Positions 1-8,223 of a DNA stretch of 50,783 nt are shown here, in pieces. Position numbers and translations under genes: made by a program. This stretch comes from CAIJXB01 sp964439595 (GTDB lineage: Bacteria > Chlamydiota > Chlamydiia > Chlamydiales > Rhabdochlamydiaceae): contig CAYTOK010000016.1 of assembly GCA_964439595.1 (NCBI GenBank), positions 1-50,783 on the forward strand, given 5' to 3'. Each line of letters starts with the position of its first letter. Position 1 is the first letter of the stretch. The notes beneath the pieces were generated by a model. The model saw nothing but the letters and a program-made list of their open reading frames with translations, was not told where the DNA came from and did not search any database.

Positions 1-40
1 TTTTGAAATTCAAAATTATACCAAAGTAAAAATTTTATGG

Positions 41-80
41 GTAATAGTCAGCCCTGAAGGATGAAGTTTGCGTGAGTCCG
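41..80 (+). mobile_element. Possible degraded IS200/IS605-type element end
   Basis: The stretch GCCCTGAAGGATGAAGTTTG at 51-70 resembles the conserved 'gccctaaaggacg' end region found beside tnpB genes of IS200/IS605-type elements. It matches the clearer copy at 50742-50762 in 16 of 21 positions, in the same orientation. No transposase or TnpB frame is visible beside it, so it would be a relic or the edge of an element lying mostly outside the window. The assignment is by recalled motif only. Confidence 0.35.
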
Positions 81-124
81 CGGGATCAAAAAAATCCTTT
101 GGTTACCGCTCTTTTCTTTATTCT

Positions 125-157
125 ACCAGAATTCCTATTTAAACTAGGAATTCTGGT
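125..157. repeat. Perfect 13-bp inverted repeat
   Basis: ACCAGAATTCCTA at 125-137 is exactly complementary to TAGGAATTCTGGT at 145-157, with a 7-nt loop. No T-run follows the stem on either strand, so it is not a typical intrinsic terminator. It lies downstream of the minus-strand ABC-F gene (stop at 273) and could be an RNA 3'-end structure, a protein-binding site or part of the relic at the window edge. The rest of 1-272 shows no gene. Confidence 0.55.
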
Positions 158-272
158 TGTAAATTAAGGTCGTGAAAGATGAGGAGGCTCTCTTCTATTG
201 GTTTTGTTTCGCAATCAGTCTTTGGTCAAGGGAAGGCCTCATAGGGATGCGCTTGTCATGTTTTTTTTAAAA

Positions 273-2078
273 TCACTCTCTAAGAGAGGGAAATTTTGCT
301 TCAATCGATTCTATCGATAAGTAGATTTTATCTAGCTTTTTATAAAATCCCTCTATTTCTTTTTTAAGCTTCGCAGAAAGTGTCACTAGTTCTGTAATAG
401 TTTTGGATAGAGTTTTTTCATAGGCAACCAGCAAAGAGGCTTCCGTTTCTTGTAGTTTTTTTTCTAGCACTTCTATTTGTTTTTCTAAAAAGGCAGCCTC
501 ATTTTGTAAGGGAGAGAGCTCCCTAGATCTTTGCTGTATGAGAATCGCTCTTTCCTGCTTACTAGTATCTTTAGGTTTGCTATTTTTTTTACTGCCAAGA
601 TCATCAGCCCATCCTTCTTGCTCTAGGAACTCTGTATAGGTTCCAAGGAAAATGCGTTGGCTATTTTTATCACAGATGATGAGGTAGTCAGTATCTATTT
701 TTTTTAACATCTCTTCACTGTGGGTGACTAAAATAACACCCCCCTCAAATTCTTGGATAGCTTCTAAAAGAGCTTCAATAGATTCTATGTCCAAATGGTG
801 TGTTGGTTCATCAAGAAGAAGAAGGTTCGTGGGAGAAGCTAGGATTTTTCCTAGAAGAACGCGGCTGCGCTCTCCCCCGGAAAGGAGGGAGATTTTTTTC
901 TTAGCGGTGTCTCCTGAAAATAGCATATGACCGCAAAGAGCTTTAATTTGTGTGAAGTTCAGCTTTATATTAGCAGAAGCAATTTCCTCTTCAATAGTAT
1001 GGTCTAGGCAAAGTCTAGAGATGTGTGTTTGTCCAAAGTACCCAATACGAGTTTGGTCTGAAATAAATGTTTTCCCCGCATTTGGAGTAAGATCTCCATT
1101 AATTAACTGTAAAAGAGTAGATTTACCCATTCCATTTTTACCGATAATGGCAATTTTTTTGCCCCTTTCGATTTCCATGGAGACATTTTGTATAAGAGGA
1201 TGTTCTGGTTTATAGGAAAAGGAAATATCTTCTAAAGAGAGCATTTTTCTTCCTGTAAAAGGCGTATAGGTAAAGGAAAAGGAGAGCCCATCTAAAGCAG
1301 ATAACTGGCTTAGGGCCGGTAGTTTAGTGAGAGCTTTAGCTTTAGATTTTGCTTGCGTAGCTTTGCTTGCTTTCGCTCCAAATCTGGCTATGTATTCTTC
1401 TAAATGCTTTTTCTTTTTATCCAAAGTTAACCTTGTTTTTTCATGAAGCTCTTCTTCTTCCACAATTTTTTGGTAAAAATCCTCCGTGTCACCTTTATGC
1501 TTTTTTAAAGTTTTTCTATGTAGGCCCATGGTGTGTGTAACGATAGCATCTAGAAAGCTTCTTTCGTGAGAAATTAAGACACATTCTCCTTTCCATGACT
1601 TTAGATGATTTTCTAGCCATCTAAGGCCTGCAATATCCAAGTAGTTTGTTGGTTCATCAAGAAGTAAGCAATTAGGCTCTAAGGCTAGTAGTTTGGCAAG
1701 CTTAAGGCGGAGGTGATAGCCTCCGGAAAGAAGAGATGGGCAGCTATCTAGCTGCTCATCGGTGAATCCTAGACCGAATAAAATGCTTTCTACTTCGTAG
1801 GGCTCTTTTTGGATCGGGCCGTCAAGGGCTTCTTCTAAAACAGTGCCTTTAGTAAACTGAATGTGCTGTTCTAGAAAGCCTAGTTTGTATCCTTTAGGTA
1901 AGCAAACCCTACCGCCATCAGCTTCTTCTTCTTTTTTGAGTATTTTAAAAAGAGTGGTTTTACCGGATCCATTTCTTCCTACAAGGGCACATTTTTCCCC
2001 TTTTTGTAAGCAAAAAGAAACATTATCAAATAAAAGAACACCGCCGTAGCTTTTGGATAGGTTGTCAGCTTGTAACAT
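273..2078 (-). CDS. ABC-F family ATPase, YheS-like
   Basis: This 601-residue protein has two ATP-binding cassettes and no membrane segments, the layout of ABC-F translation factors that act on the ribosomal E site. The first cassette has Walker A GRNGSGKTT near residue 35, signature LLSGGYHLRLKLA and LLLDEPTNYLD. The second has GKNGMGKST, LLSGGERSRVLL and LLLDEPTHHLD. The inter-cassette linker holds the basic stretch RFGAKASKATQAKSKAKAL, which resembles the YheS/ABCF3 subgroup rather than Uup. The last 90 residues are predicted coiled coil rich in Glu and Lys. The start ATG directly follows the permease stop (2 bp apart), so it is probably the last gene of the minus-strand unit beginning at 4630. 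ABC-F identity is secure; the YheS subgroup is an inference. Confidence 0.9.
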   Translation of the reverse strand: MLQADNLSKSYGGVLLFDNVSFCLQKGEKCALVGRNGSGKTTLFKILKKEEEADGGRVCLPKGYKLGFLEQHIQFTKGTVLEEALDGPIQKEPYEVESILFGLGFTDEQLDSCPSLLSGGYHLRLKLAKLLALEPNCLLLDEPTNYLDIAGLRWLENHLKSWKGECVLISHERSFLDAIVTHTMGLHRKTLKKHKGDTEDFYQKIVEEEELHEKTRLTLDKKKKHLEEYIARFGAKASKATQAKSKAKALTKLPALSQLSALDGLSFSFTYTPFTGRKMLSLEDISFSYKPEHPLIQNVSMEIERGKKIAIIGKNGMGKSTLLQLINGDLTPNAGKTFISDQTRIGYFGQTHISRLCLDHTIEEEIASANIKLNFTQIKALCGHMLFSGDTAKKKISLLSGGERSRVLLGKILASPTNLLLLDEPTHHLDIESIEALLEAIQEFEGGVILVTHSEEMLKKIDTDYLIICDKNSQRIFLGTYTEFLEQEGWADDLGSKKNSKPKDTSKQERAILIQQRSRELSPLQNEAAFLEKQIEVLEKKLQETEASLLVAYEKTLSKTITELVTLSAKLKKEIEGFYKKLDKIYLSIESIEAKFPSLRE

Positions 2079-2080
2079 AA

Positions 2081-2869
2081 TTAATTTCGTACTCCAAATT
2101 GATTGCCGGATTCATACTTTTTTAGTCCTAAGTTAAATAGCAGATAAGCTAATCCAACAAAGATAGAGGTGCTACCAAGTAGCAGAAGTAGATCTAGGAA
2201 GTTAAAGTTTTGTAGTAATTCTACAGGGATTGTGCCAATTATTCCAGCAGGAATAATTGAGAACATAATAATTTTTAAAAATCCTTGATATATGTGTGTC
2301 GGATAAAAAGAGAAAAGCAAAATAGATTCGTAATATTTTTTTATGATCTCTTCTATAGGTCCAAACCAAAAGGGGAGGCTGTAGGCTATAGTGGCAAGAG
2401 AAGTAAAAAGTAGTGAGCCTAATACCATACAAAGTAACGCTAGCGGGAAGGTGTAAATCGTGGTAAAGCCCCCGAAAAAAGTCAGTAGAAGAGCTGTTGC
2501 AATATGTCCCCATCCTTTAGCAAAGGATTTCGAGCCGATAATATGCAAAAGAATATTTTGTGGCTGAACGATGAAAGCATCTAGATCCCCACTCAGAATT
2601 AAATAGGAGATCTGTTTGACTCCTCCAAAAAACACCTGCGTAAGGCCAAAAGCTCCGGAACTTATTGCTATAAGAGCGGTCATTTGCGGAAGTTTCCAGC
2701 TTGCAATTTCTTCAAAGCGTCGGAAGAAAATCCACCAAAGAGCAAAGAAAAGTAGATTATTAGCTATGATGAAAGACACTTCTAGTAAAAAAGCTCCTCT
2801 CTTACTTACAGAGGATTTAATACTTGTTTTAAGTAAAGTAGTGAAAAAGAGTAGAGATTTACCCACCAT
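2081..2869 (-). CDS. ABC-2 type exporter permease (DUF990-like), subunit 2
   Basis: This is an integral membrane protein of about 262 residues with roughly six hydrophobic segments. I chose the ATG at 2869 (protein start MVGKSLLFFTTLLK): its A-T overlaps the stop of the preceding permease (TAATG), and GGAGG sits just upstream. The longer frame back to 2947 would run through the upstream gene. With the partner permease and ATPase it forms a three-gene ABC-2 exporter of the type with two dissimilar DUF990-like permeases. Substrates of such systems are poorly defined, and nothing here identifies one. Confidence 0.85.
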   Translation of the reverse strand: MVGKSLLFFTTLLKTSIKSSVSKRGAFLLEVSFIIANNLLFFALWWIFFRRFEEIASWKLPQMTALIAISSGAFGLTQVFFGGVKQISYLILSGDLDAFIVQPQNILLHIIGSKSFAKGWGHIATALLLTFFGGFTTIYTFPLALLCMVLGSLLFTSLATIAYSLPFWFGPIEEIIKKYYESILLFSFYPTHIYQGFLKIIMFSIIPAGIIGTIPVELLQNFNFLDLLLLLGSTSIFVGLAYLLFNLGLKKYESGNQFGVRN

Positions 2870-3648
2870 TATCCTCCATGTATAGTAAGAGTACGCAGCC
2901 CCTTTTTGTAGATAAACAGTATAAGGCCTAAGCCAAGAGCCCCCCATCCTATATAGGAAAGCAGCAGAGAAAGGATATGCATGCTAGATACGCCAAGTGC
3001 TAGAGCGCTTCGTTCTCCAAGTATAGCGGGAAAAGGAGTTAGGTGGGCTACCTTTTGTATCCAGGTAGGGTAGGAGGCAAGGGGAAGTATCAGGCCACCT
3101 AACATAAAGAGAAATTTTTGCCAAATCCAATATAGGGGATCTACTTCCTCGATCCAAAAAGAAATAAGCCCTATGATCATTTGAAAGAGTATGGCAATAA
3201 CTCCGGCAAAAGCCCCAAATAAAATGGCTAAGAATAGATTCTCTAAAGAAAAAGGAAGGCTGCCCGCTGCAAATAACGTAAATGTAAATCCAATACTTCC
3301 AAGCACTGTTAGGTTGGCAAGAAGAGACCCAAAGGCTTTAGCGAAGGTGGCTCCGAGGTAAGAGATAGGTCTAGGAAGAAGATAAGCTAGGTGTCCACTT
3401 TTTAAGTCTTTATGCATTTCTTCTTGTACTTCGGGAAGGCTGACAATAACCCACTCATTGAATGCTATGTACCAAAGAAGTTGTGATGAAGATAGCATAT
3501 TTATGCTGCTTCCAATAGAAAGGGCTTTCCATATATGAGCAAAAATAACTAGGCATGCAATGAAAAAAATACTTAAACTAATTAATGCCTTAGTGTTTTT
3601 TATCGTATGCAGGAAAGAGAGAGTGAAAATGAAGCTGTATTTATACAT
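2869..3648 (-). CDS. ABC-2 type exporter permease, subunit 1
   Basis: A 259-residue membrane protein starting MYKYSFIFTLSFLHTIK, with about six hydrophobic stretches. The segment LKSGHLAYLLPRPISYLGATF matches the conserved cytoplasmic region of ABC-2 permeases of the DUF990 kind (pattern 'G.l...L.rPis.l'). I chose the ATG at 3648, which lies inside the last codons of the ATPase gene, giving an 8-bp overlap and translational coupling. Upstream ATG codons in the same frame (3663, 3678) lie deeper in the ATPase gene. Its partners are the ATPase at 3641 and the permease at 2081. Confidence 0.85.
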   Translation of the reverse strand: MYKYSFIFTLSFLHTIKNTKALISLSIFFIACLVIFAHIWKALSIGSSINMLSSSQLLWYIAFNEWVIVSLPEVQEEMHKDLKSGHLAYLLPRPISYLGATFAKAFGSLLANLTVLGSIGFTFTLFAAGSLPFSLENLFLAILFGAFAGVIAILFQMIIGLISFWIEEVDPLYWIWQKFLFMLGGLILPLASYPTWIQKVAHLTPFPAILGERSALALGVSSMHILSLLLSYIGWGALGLGLILFIYKKGLRTLTIHGG

Positions 3649-4630
3649 GGGATTTATTTCCATAAAGAAGGCGTACAATTTCGTCCATAGAGAGATCTTC
3701 TAATGTCATGTCATTTACTGTTGTTTGTTTTAAGACTCTTTGCAAAATGGGCTCTATTTGTGTTATTTGGAGGTCTACCTTACAGCTGAAGCGGTGGTCT
3801 TTATTTTCTACTACTTTAACGCCAGGCATATCTACAAGAACAGTTTTTTCTTCTGTTAATAAAGAGAGGGTCTTTTTATTTTTATAGGTTTGCCTTAGTT
3901 CTTTCAAAGAGCTATCTAAAAGTAAGGAGCCTTTATCCAGGACAAGAACTCTATTACACACATGTTCGATGTCTGCAGTGTCATGAGAAGTGAGAAATAG
4001 CGTTGTTCCATGCACTTTAGAGAGGGTATTTAATAAGTTACGGATAGTTAGTTTGGCATTATTGTCTAATCCAATGGTCGGTTCATCTAAAAATAAGATT
4101 TCCGGTTTGTGTAAAAGGCTTGCTACGATTTCACAGCGCATTCTTTCTCCAAGGGAAAAAGTTTTTACAGGTCTTTGTAACAAGGGAGCGATTTCAAAGA
4201 GCTCGACTAGCTCTATGAGTTGTTTTTTATATGTATCAGGGGGGATCTCATAGATTTTAGAAAGAAGGTTAAAAGAGTCTAAAGGGGGGAGGTGGTACCA
4301 AAGTTGACTTCTTTGGCCAAAGACAGTCCCTATTTTATGTCCTAAGAGGATCCTGTCTTTAGAGGGAATGAGCCCAAGTACTTTTACTTCTCCTGAAGTT
4401 GGTTGTAAGATCCCTGTAAGGATTTTAATAGTAGTAGATTTGCCGGCCCCATTAGGTCCTATAAAAGCTACCCTTTCTCCTTTATTGACCTTTAAAGATA
4501 AATTTTGGATGGCTGCAAAGGGTTTTTTCTCTGCAAAAAACAGTCCCTTTAATGTCCCTAAAATCCCGGGAGTGGTTTCTTTGAAAAAGAAGGTTTTATT
4601 GAGTTTTTTAAGGCAGATAGCAGATGACAT
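3641..4630 (-). CDS. ABC-2 type exporter ATP-binding protein
   Basis: A 329-residue ATPase that would power the two adjacent permeases. It has Walker A GPNGAGKSTT near residue 58, the Q-loop region IGTVFGQRSQLW, signature SLGERMRCEI and Walker B ILFLDEPTIGLD with the switch His in LTSHD. The 'GQRSQLW...DSF.LL' and 'LG.RMRCE' patterns are those of ATPases paired with DUF990 permeases. The C-terminal ~90 residues form the accessory domain usual in exporter ATPases. It is the first gene of the unit; the AT-rich 180 bp up to mntA must hold its promoter and that of mntA. Confidence 0.9.
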   Translation of the reverse strand: MSSAICLKKLNKTFFFKETTPGILGTLKGLFFAEKKPFAAIQNLSLKVNKGERVAFIGPNGAGKSTTIKILTGILQPTSGEVKVLGLIPSKDRILLGHKIGTVFGQRSQLWYHLPPLDSFNLLSKIYEIPPDTYKKQLIELVELFEIAPLLQRPVKTFSLGERMRCEIVASLLHKPEILFLDEPTIGLDNNAKLTIRNLLNTLSKVHGTTLFLTSHDTADIEHVCNRVLVLDKGSLLLDSSLKELRQTYKNKKTLSLLTEEKTVLVDMPGVKVVENKDHRFSCKVDLQITQIEPILQRVLKQTTVNDMTLEDLSMDEIVRLLYGNKSHV

Positions 4631-4809
4631 CGTGTTTTTCCTTATGGTTAACGTGGGTGAGGCTAGCAGATTTCTCTATATTTTTCACTTGTTATGTTTG
4701 TGTGAGAAAGTATTTTTTAAAAAAGTTTTAAAAAAGGTGTTTTTTTACTCTGCATTTTATAGACTAGGTAAAAGAGTGCGAATTGTAATTGTGTGTGGGG
4801 TAATATTTT

Positions 4810-5100
4810 ATGACAAAAGATGAGGTAATTGTCACTTTAAGAAGGCATAAAGATTCTTTAGCTTGTTTTCAAATTAACTCTCTTTTTTTATTTGGGTCGA
4901 TAGCAAGAGATGAAGGCGCGGATAATAGCGATATTGATATTTTAGTAGAATTTACAAATGCTCCCACATTTGACTTATATATGGATTTAAAATTTTTTCT
5001 AGAGGATTTATTCGGTCGCGTAGTTGATCTAGTTACGGTGACGGGAATTCGTAAGGAAATCAAAGATCATATACAAAAGGACTTAATCCGTGTAGCGTGA
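4810..5100 (+). CDS. mntA: MntA-like antitoxin nucleotidyltransferase
   Basis: This 96-residue protein is a minimal nucleotidyltransferase. It carries GSIARDEGADNSDIDILVEF, which fits the GSX10DXD active site exactly (G-S, ten residues, D-I-D). In characterised HEPN/MNT pairs the MNT protein neutralises the HEPN toxin HepT by adding AMP units to a tyrosine in the toxin's RX4HXY motif. The ATG is preceded by a G-rich ribosome site (GTGGGG). The gene overlaps the damaged hepT that follows. The antitoxin frame itself appears intact, with normal length and all catalytic residues. Confidence 0.85.
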   Translation: MTKDEVIVTLRRHKDSLACFQINSLFLFGSIARDEGADNSDIDILVEFTNAPTFDLYMDLKFFLEDLFGRVVDLVTVTGIRKEIKDHIQKDLIRVA

Positions 5101-5409
5101 CTATCAGTTGTACATACAGGATATACAGTTAGCCTGTCAAAAAATTATACGGTATACTAACGGATTAGATTCTAAGAGTTTTTTTTCAGAAGAACTTATT
5201 TATGATGCAGTAATGCGTATGCAAATTATAGGAGAGGCTGTAAAAAAAAGATTCCCGAAGAAGTGAGGACCTCTTTCCCTGCGGTAGAGTGGAAGAAAAT
5301 AGCAGGATTTAGAGATTTACTTGTTCATGCTTACTTTGGTATAGATAATGGAATTGTTTGGGAAATTGTTCAAAATAAAATCCCCGCATTGTTAAAAGAG
5401 CTAAAGTGA
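5099..5409 (+). pseudogene. hepT: HepT-like HEPN toxin (DUF86), frameshifted
   Basis: Two reading frames together give a full-length HepT. The first (from 5099) reads DYQLYIQDIQLACQKIIRYT and continues to MQIIGEAVKK. The second reads VEWKKIAGFRDLLVHAYFG and ends LLKELK at 5409. The break is at a run of eight A residues (5242-5249): the in-frame product would need nine (or six). Read as is, translation stops at 5264. The toxin motif RX4HXY is preserved after the break (R at 5311, H at 5326, Y at 5332). No ATG or GTG stands in frame at the normal start; TAG is two codons before GAC, and the nearest option is TTG at 5108. This looks like an inactivated toxin, unless slippage on the A-run restores the frame. 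Confidence 0.8.
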
Positions 5410-5480
5410 TTCCTTTTAGCCTTATAGTCTAACTATCCCATGACATAAAGCTTTTACGTTTGGCTAGAGAAAAAGCTATT

Positions 5481-5488
5481 TAAAATTT
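5481..5488. repeat. Left 8-bp target-site duplication
   Basis: TAAAATTT, identical to 6238-6245 on the other side of the insertion sequence. Confidence 0.75.
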
Positions 5489-6237
5489 GGTTCATCGGAA
5501 GAATTGGGGGGATTTCTTTAATTTCTTCTATAAAAAGATGAAAAAGTTACCTTAGCAACATTTTTTTTCTTTTTGAGGTCTCTACGGTCTAAAAAACACG
5601 AGCTTACCTAGATTTTAAAACTTGGAGAACAAAGCCAAAGTTGCAAGTGTAAATGTTATTTGCAAAGGGACCCATTGCGATGCCTCCTTGTGGTTCACAA
5701 ACTTAAAGTGTTAAATTCAGTCCATTGATTTTATAATGAGAGTCGGCCCATCAATTCCATTGAAGCGCTAATGTTGTAAAATACGCAACTCTAAGCTATC
5801 GTTCCTATTACTGCGTGTTCCGTTGTATGTAGATGGTAAAGTTTTAGTATAAAATATTCCTCATCACAAGTGGTCAGCTTCATATAAGTTTTTTTATTTC
5901 CAAGATTACATCCCCTAAATTTTCTTTGCTTAGAACCTTCACATCTCACATTTCTGGAACTGCAGTGAGCACACATCTTATTCTTTTCGCGAATTCTTGC
6001 ATGAAAGACAACCCCAAAATCATCTTTATTGTCTTCCATGGATTCTAGTATTGCAATTTTAGTCTGAAATAAATTATAGAAACTTGTTTTAAGTGACATA
6101 CATGAAGCCTCACGTGGTGGTTTGTCTTCTATTTGTCACTTTCCCTTTTGAATTTCAAAAATATATTTTATTTTTCATCGAAGTTTTTTTACTTCCCAAG
6201 CCCTTTAGCCCCATTCCCCCAATTCTTCTGATGAACC
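5489..6237 (-). mobile_element. Decayed ISL3-like insertion sequence with intact ends and target duplication
   Basis: The element is bounded by inverted repeats. The left end reads GGTTCATCGGAAGAATTGG from 5489; the right end, read inward on the minus strand from 6237, reads GGTTCATCAGAAGAATTGG. The repeats agree in 21 of the first 22 positions. The flanks 5481-5488 and 6238-6245 are both TAAAATTT, a perfect 8-bp target duplication, which is the length made by ISL3 elements. Inside is only the N-terminal part of a transposase, on the minus strand. At 749 bp it is well short of a complete ISL3 element, so it has lost internal sequence. 5410-5488 holds no gene. Confidence 0.8.
5791..6099 (-). 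pseudogene. ISL3-like transposase, N-terminal fragment
   Basis: A 102-residue frame inside the insertion sequence, beginning 138 bp from the right inverted repeat. It contains MCAHCSSRNVRCEGSKQRKF followed by the GxKKTYxKL pattern, which resembles the N-terminal zinc-finger region of ISL3-type transposases (CxxC near the start, then 'R..R.LpiG.k.'). The second CxxC pair and the whole catalytic DDE region are missing, and the frame ends in unrelated residues. A GAGG ribosome site lies about 10 nt before the ATG. It cannot be a functional transposase. The family call rests on the finger pattern and the 8-bp duplication. Confidence 0.6.
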
Positions 6238-6245
6238 TAAAATTT
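6238..6245. repeat. Right 8-bp target-site duplication
   Basis: TAAAATTT, identical to 5481-5488. Together they mark the insertion point of the ISL3-like element. Confidence 0.75.
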
Positions 6246-6373
6246 TAATCGGTGCTTTAGTTGAAATTCTTCTCAGGGCATTTAGGCAGGAAGCCTTAGA
6301 GAATTGTTATTATAGGAGTCAAAAAACATTTAAATAAAAAAGTTATTTTTAATTTGAATAGCAAATAAAAAGA

Positions 6374-6401
6374 TTGATTTTTTACTTAAATATGATAAAA
6401 T
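6374..6401 (+). promoter_or_regulatory. Predicted promoter of the Inc-like gene
   Basis: TTGATT at 6374-6379 and TAAAAT at 6396-6401 are separated by 16 bp, a plausible sigma-70-type promoter. The start codon follows 34 nt downstream and is preceded by GGAG. Confidence 0.5.
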
Positions 6402-6434
6402 GGTTGCGAAAACTTATTTTAATGGAGCTATAAG

Positions 6435-7856
6435 ATGACTGTTCAATTAAATGCAGCTTACCAGGCTGTCAAAGACAATATTCCAGGGCAATTCTGCACG
6501 CCTAGAGCGCAGGTAATTAGTTTAATAGCTCTTGGGATCCTTTCTAGTGGCGTTGCTATTTGTGCAGCTAATTTCCTTGTAGCCATGCCTTTTACTTTAA
6601 AAGCTGGTAGCGGGCTTGTCTCCTTAATTTCTTTTATTGCTGCTGGTTTTATTTACTCTGGTGACAATACGAAAAGAAACATAACTTATTTGGAATCACG
6701 TGTTACTAAAGAAGAATTAACGCTTATTTTAAATCAGCAAGCCAGCCAGATGACCTTTGTGGAATTTTTCAAGTTTCATGCGAAAATCGAAGCTTTTGCT
6801 CTTTTAACTGAAGACAATAGACAGATCTATAAAAAGCAATTCATAGAAGGTTTTGGTGCTAGGCAGATACCGACTGTCTCAAATGCAGATTTTATAAATA
6901 ATTCCCAAGAAGTGTTGGCTCAAGGTTTGTGGTTAGAGCTAGCAACTGCAAATAGTGAGGAATCCTCCTTACCCCCTAGCGTAACTGAGTCACTACTAGG
7001 GATCTTTAACCTAAAAGACCTAAGATTTGAGTTTGCTCCCATATTTCAAGAAACTCAAGGGTTAGTTAGAGAACTAGCAGAGAAACTCCAAGAAATAAAT
7101 CAAAATAGAGTGGAGTTAGAAAAAAAATATACTGGAGCAAAAGAAAAATGCAGCTCTGGCTTATCGAAAAAAATAGAAAGGTTAAATGCTGAATTTGAAG
7201 AAAAGCCTTTGGTCAAAAGCTTTAGGAAAGCAGAAAAAGAGTTAGAGCGAATTAACAATTCAATTAAGGACATTAGTTCTCGAAAAGAACGTCTACATAC
7301 GGAGCTACAACGTCTTGGGAATTTAGCAGATTCAAGAGAAGCTCGTGTGGCAGAGCAAGAGGCAATTATCCGAGTTGGAAAGCCAAAAAAAGAGGCAAGA
7401 GATAGCGTAATAGTAACAGGAAGATATTCCCCCTTTAATACTATGAGTGTTGGTGAATTAGCTGAAAGAATGATTGGTGGAGCCCGAAATGCACTTGCAT
7501 GCATTAAAGATGAGCCAAATAAAATAGAGAAGCTTCGTCAGGAAATGTCCGAACTAGAAAGTCAAAAGAATCAACTAGAACTGGAAAAAATTTCTACTGT
7601 AGAAGAAAAAAACAAGCTTGCACGTATGTATTTATTTGAGAAAGGTAACCTAGATGCTTCAATCAAATCCGCAGAAGAAGAAACTGGAAATCGCATTGTA
7701 GGGCTTGAAGGGGCCTTAAATCGTAAAATGGCTGAACTAGAGCCAGAAATACAAAGGCTGGTAGAAGAAGTTCGCGGTGAGTTCAATGTGAAGTTTAGCG
7801 AATTACATTCGAGATTTACTGCATTTACTGCGCAGTACAATGCTTTATTTAGCTAA
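6435..7856 (+). CDS. Inc-like membrane protein with long coiled coil
   Basis: A 473-residue protein with no recognised homologue. Residues 27-76 form two adjacent hydrophobic segments (VISLIALGILSSGVAICAA and FTLKAGSGLVSLISFIAAGF) separated by a very short turn, the bilobed motif used to predict chlamydial inclusion-membrane proteins. Residues from about 195 to the end are rich in Glu, Lys, Gln and Leu with heptad-like spacing, so a long coiled coil is likely, interrupted around residues 315-350. Type III secreted Inc proteins such as IncA combine these two parts and can act in membrane fusion or tethering. GGAG lies 10 nt before the ATG. The Inc assignment is an inference from architecture, not homology. 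Confidence 0.75.
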   Translation: MTVQLNAAYQAVKDNIPGQFCTPRAQVISLIALGILSSGVAICAANFLVAMPFTLKAGSGLVSLISFIAAGFIYSGDNTKRNITYLESRVTKEELTLILNQQASQMTFVEFFKFHAKIEAFALLTEDNRQIYKKQFIEGFGARQIPTVSNADFINNSQEVLAQGLWLELATANSEESSLPPSVTESLLGIFNLKDLRFEFAPIFQETQGLVRELAEKLQEINQNRVELEKKYTGAKEKCSSGLSKKIERLNAEFEEKPLVKSFRKAEKELERINNSIKDISSRKERLHTELQRLGNLADSREARVAEQEAIIRVGKPKKEARDSVIVTGRYSPFNTMSVGELAERMIGGARNALACIKDEPNKIEKLRQEMSELESQKNQLELEKISTVEEKNKLARMYLFEKGNLDASIKSAEEETGNRIVGLEGALNRKMAELEPEIQRLVEEVRGEFNVKFSELHSRFTAFTAQYNALFS

Positions 7857-7890
7857 TTTATTTGAATGTAGTATAGTAAAAATTACCTCC

Positions 7891-7920
7891 CACCTCTTTT
7901 CTTACAAAGGAAAAGAGGTG
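7891..7920 (+). terminator. Hairpin downstream of the Inc-like gene
   Basis: CACCTCTTTTC at 7891-7901 pairs with GAAAAGAGGTG at 7910-7920 (11 bp, 8-nt loop). The stem begins 35 nt after the stop codon. The following sequence is not a clean T-run, so it is either a weak terminator or an RNA-stabilising 3' hairpin. The rest of 7921-8141 has no supported gene. Confidence 0.5.
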
Positions 7921-8141
7921 ATCTATGTTATAAAAACATCCCACTAAAAACTTTATATCGATATCCTCGCTTTCAAAATGACATTTTCTATCGACCTTTT
8001 TCTATTTTCCTTGTTTTTCAAAAGCAAATCCCCGTCATTATACAGCTGAGATTTGCTGGATATGAGGTGGAAAATCACCTGCTAAATGTATCATAAGTTT
8101 CTTGTTAGGAATGGTTTGTATAAATAGCATAAAGTATTAAT

Positions 8142-8170
8142 TTGATATTTTGTAAAATTAATTATATAAT
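8142..8170 (+). promoter_or_regulatory. Predicted strong promoter of the 8224 gene
   Basis: TTGATA at 8142-8147 and TATAAT at 8165-8170 with a 17-bp AT-rich spacer match the sigma-70 consensus very closely. The chosen start codon is 54 nt downstream. Confidence 0.65.
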
Positions 8171-8223
8171 TGATGTTAAGAGCAATTATAATGTTTAATA
8201 ATTAATGCAAAATGGAGATTTTT

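Noticed and set aside
125..157. Perfect hairpin as an intrinsic terminator for the ABC-F gene
   Set aside because: The gene ends more than 110 bp away and no T-run follows the stem in the minus direction, so I list it only as an inverted repeat.
724..1215. Plus-strand frames of 68 and 87 residues inside the first ABC-F gene
   Set aside because: They lie antisense to a clear, motif-complete ABC-F gene and contain only reverse readings of its motifs.
2202..2513. A 103-residue minus-strand frame within the second permease
   Set aside because: It overlaps the membrane protein gene in another frame and has no ribosome site or plausible composition.
4368..4823. A 151-residue plus-strand frame running from the exporter ATPase into the mntA promoter
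   Set aside because: Most of it is antisense to the Walker A region of the ATPase; the remainder is low-complexity translation of the AT-rich intergenic region.
8041..8100. Short minus-strand frame (LAGDFPPHIQQIS) in the gap before the 8224 gene
   Set aside because: It reads like protein but is only 18 codons long, with no ribosome site and no recognisable source gene.
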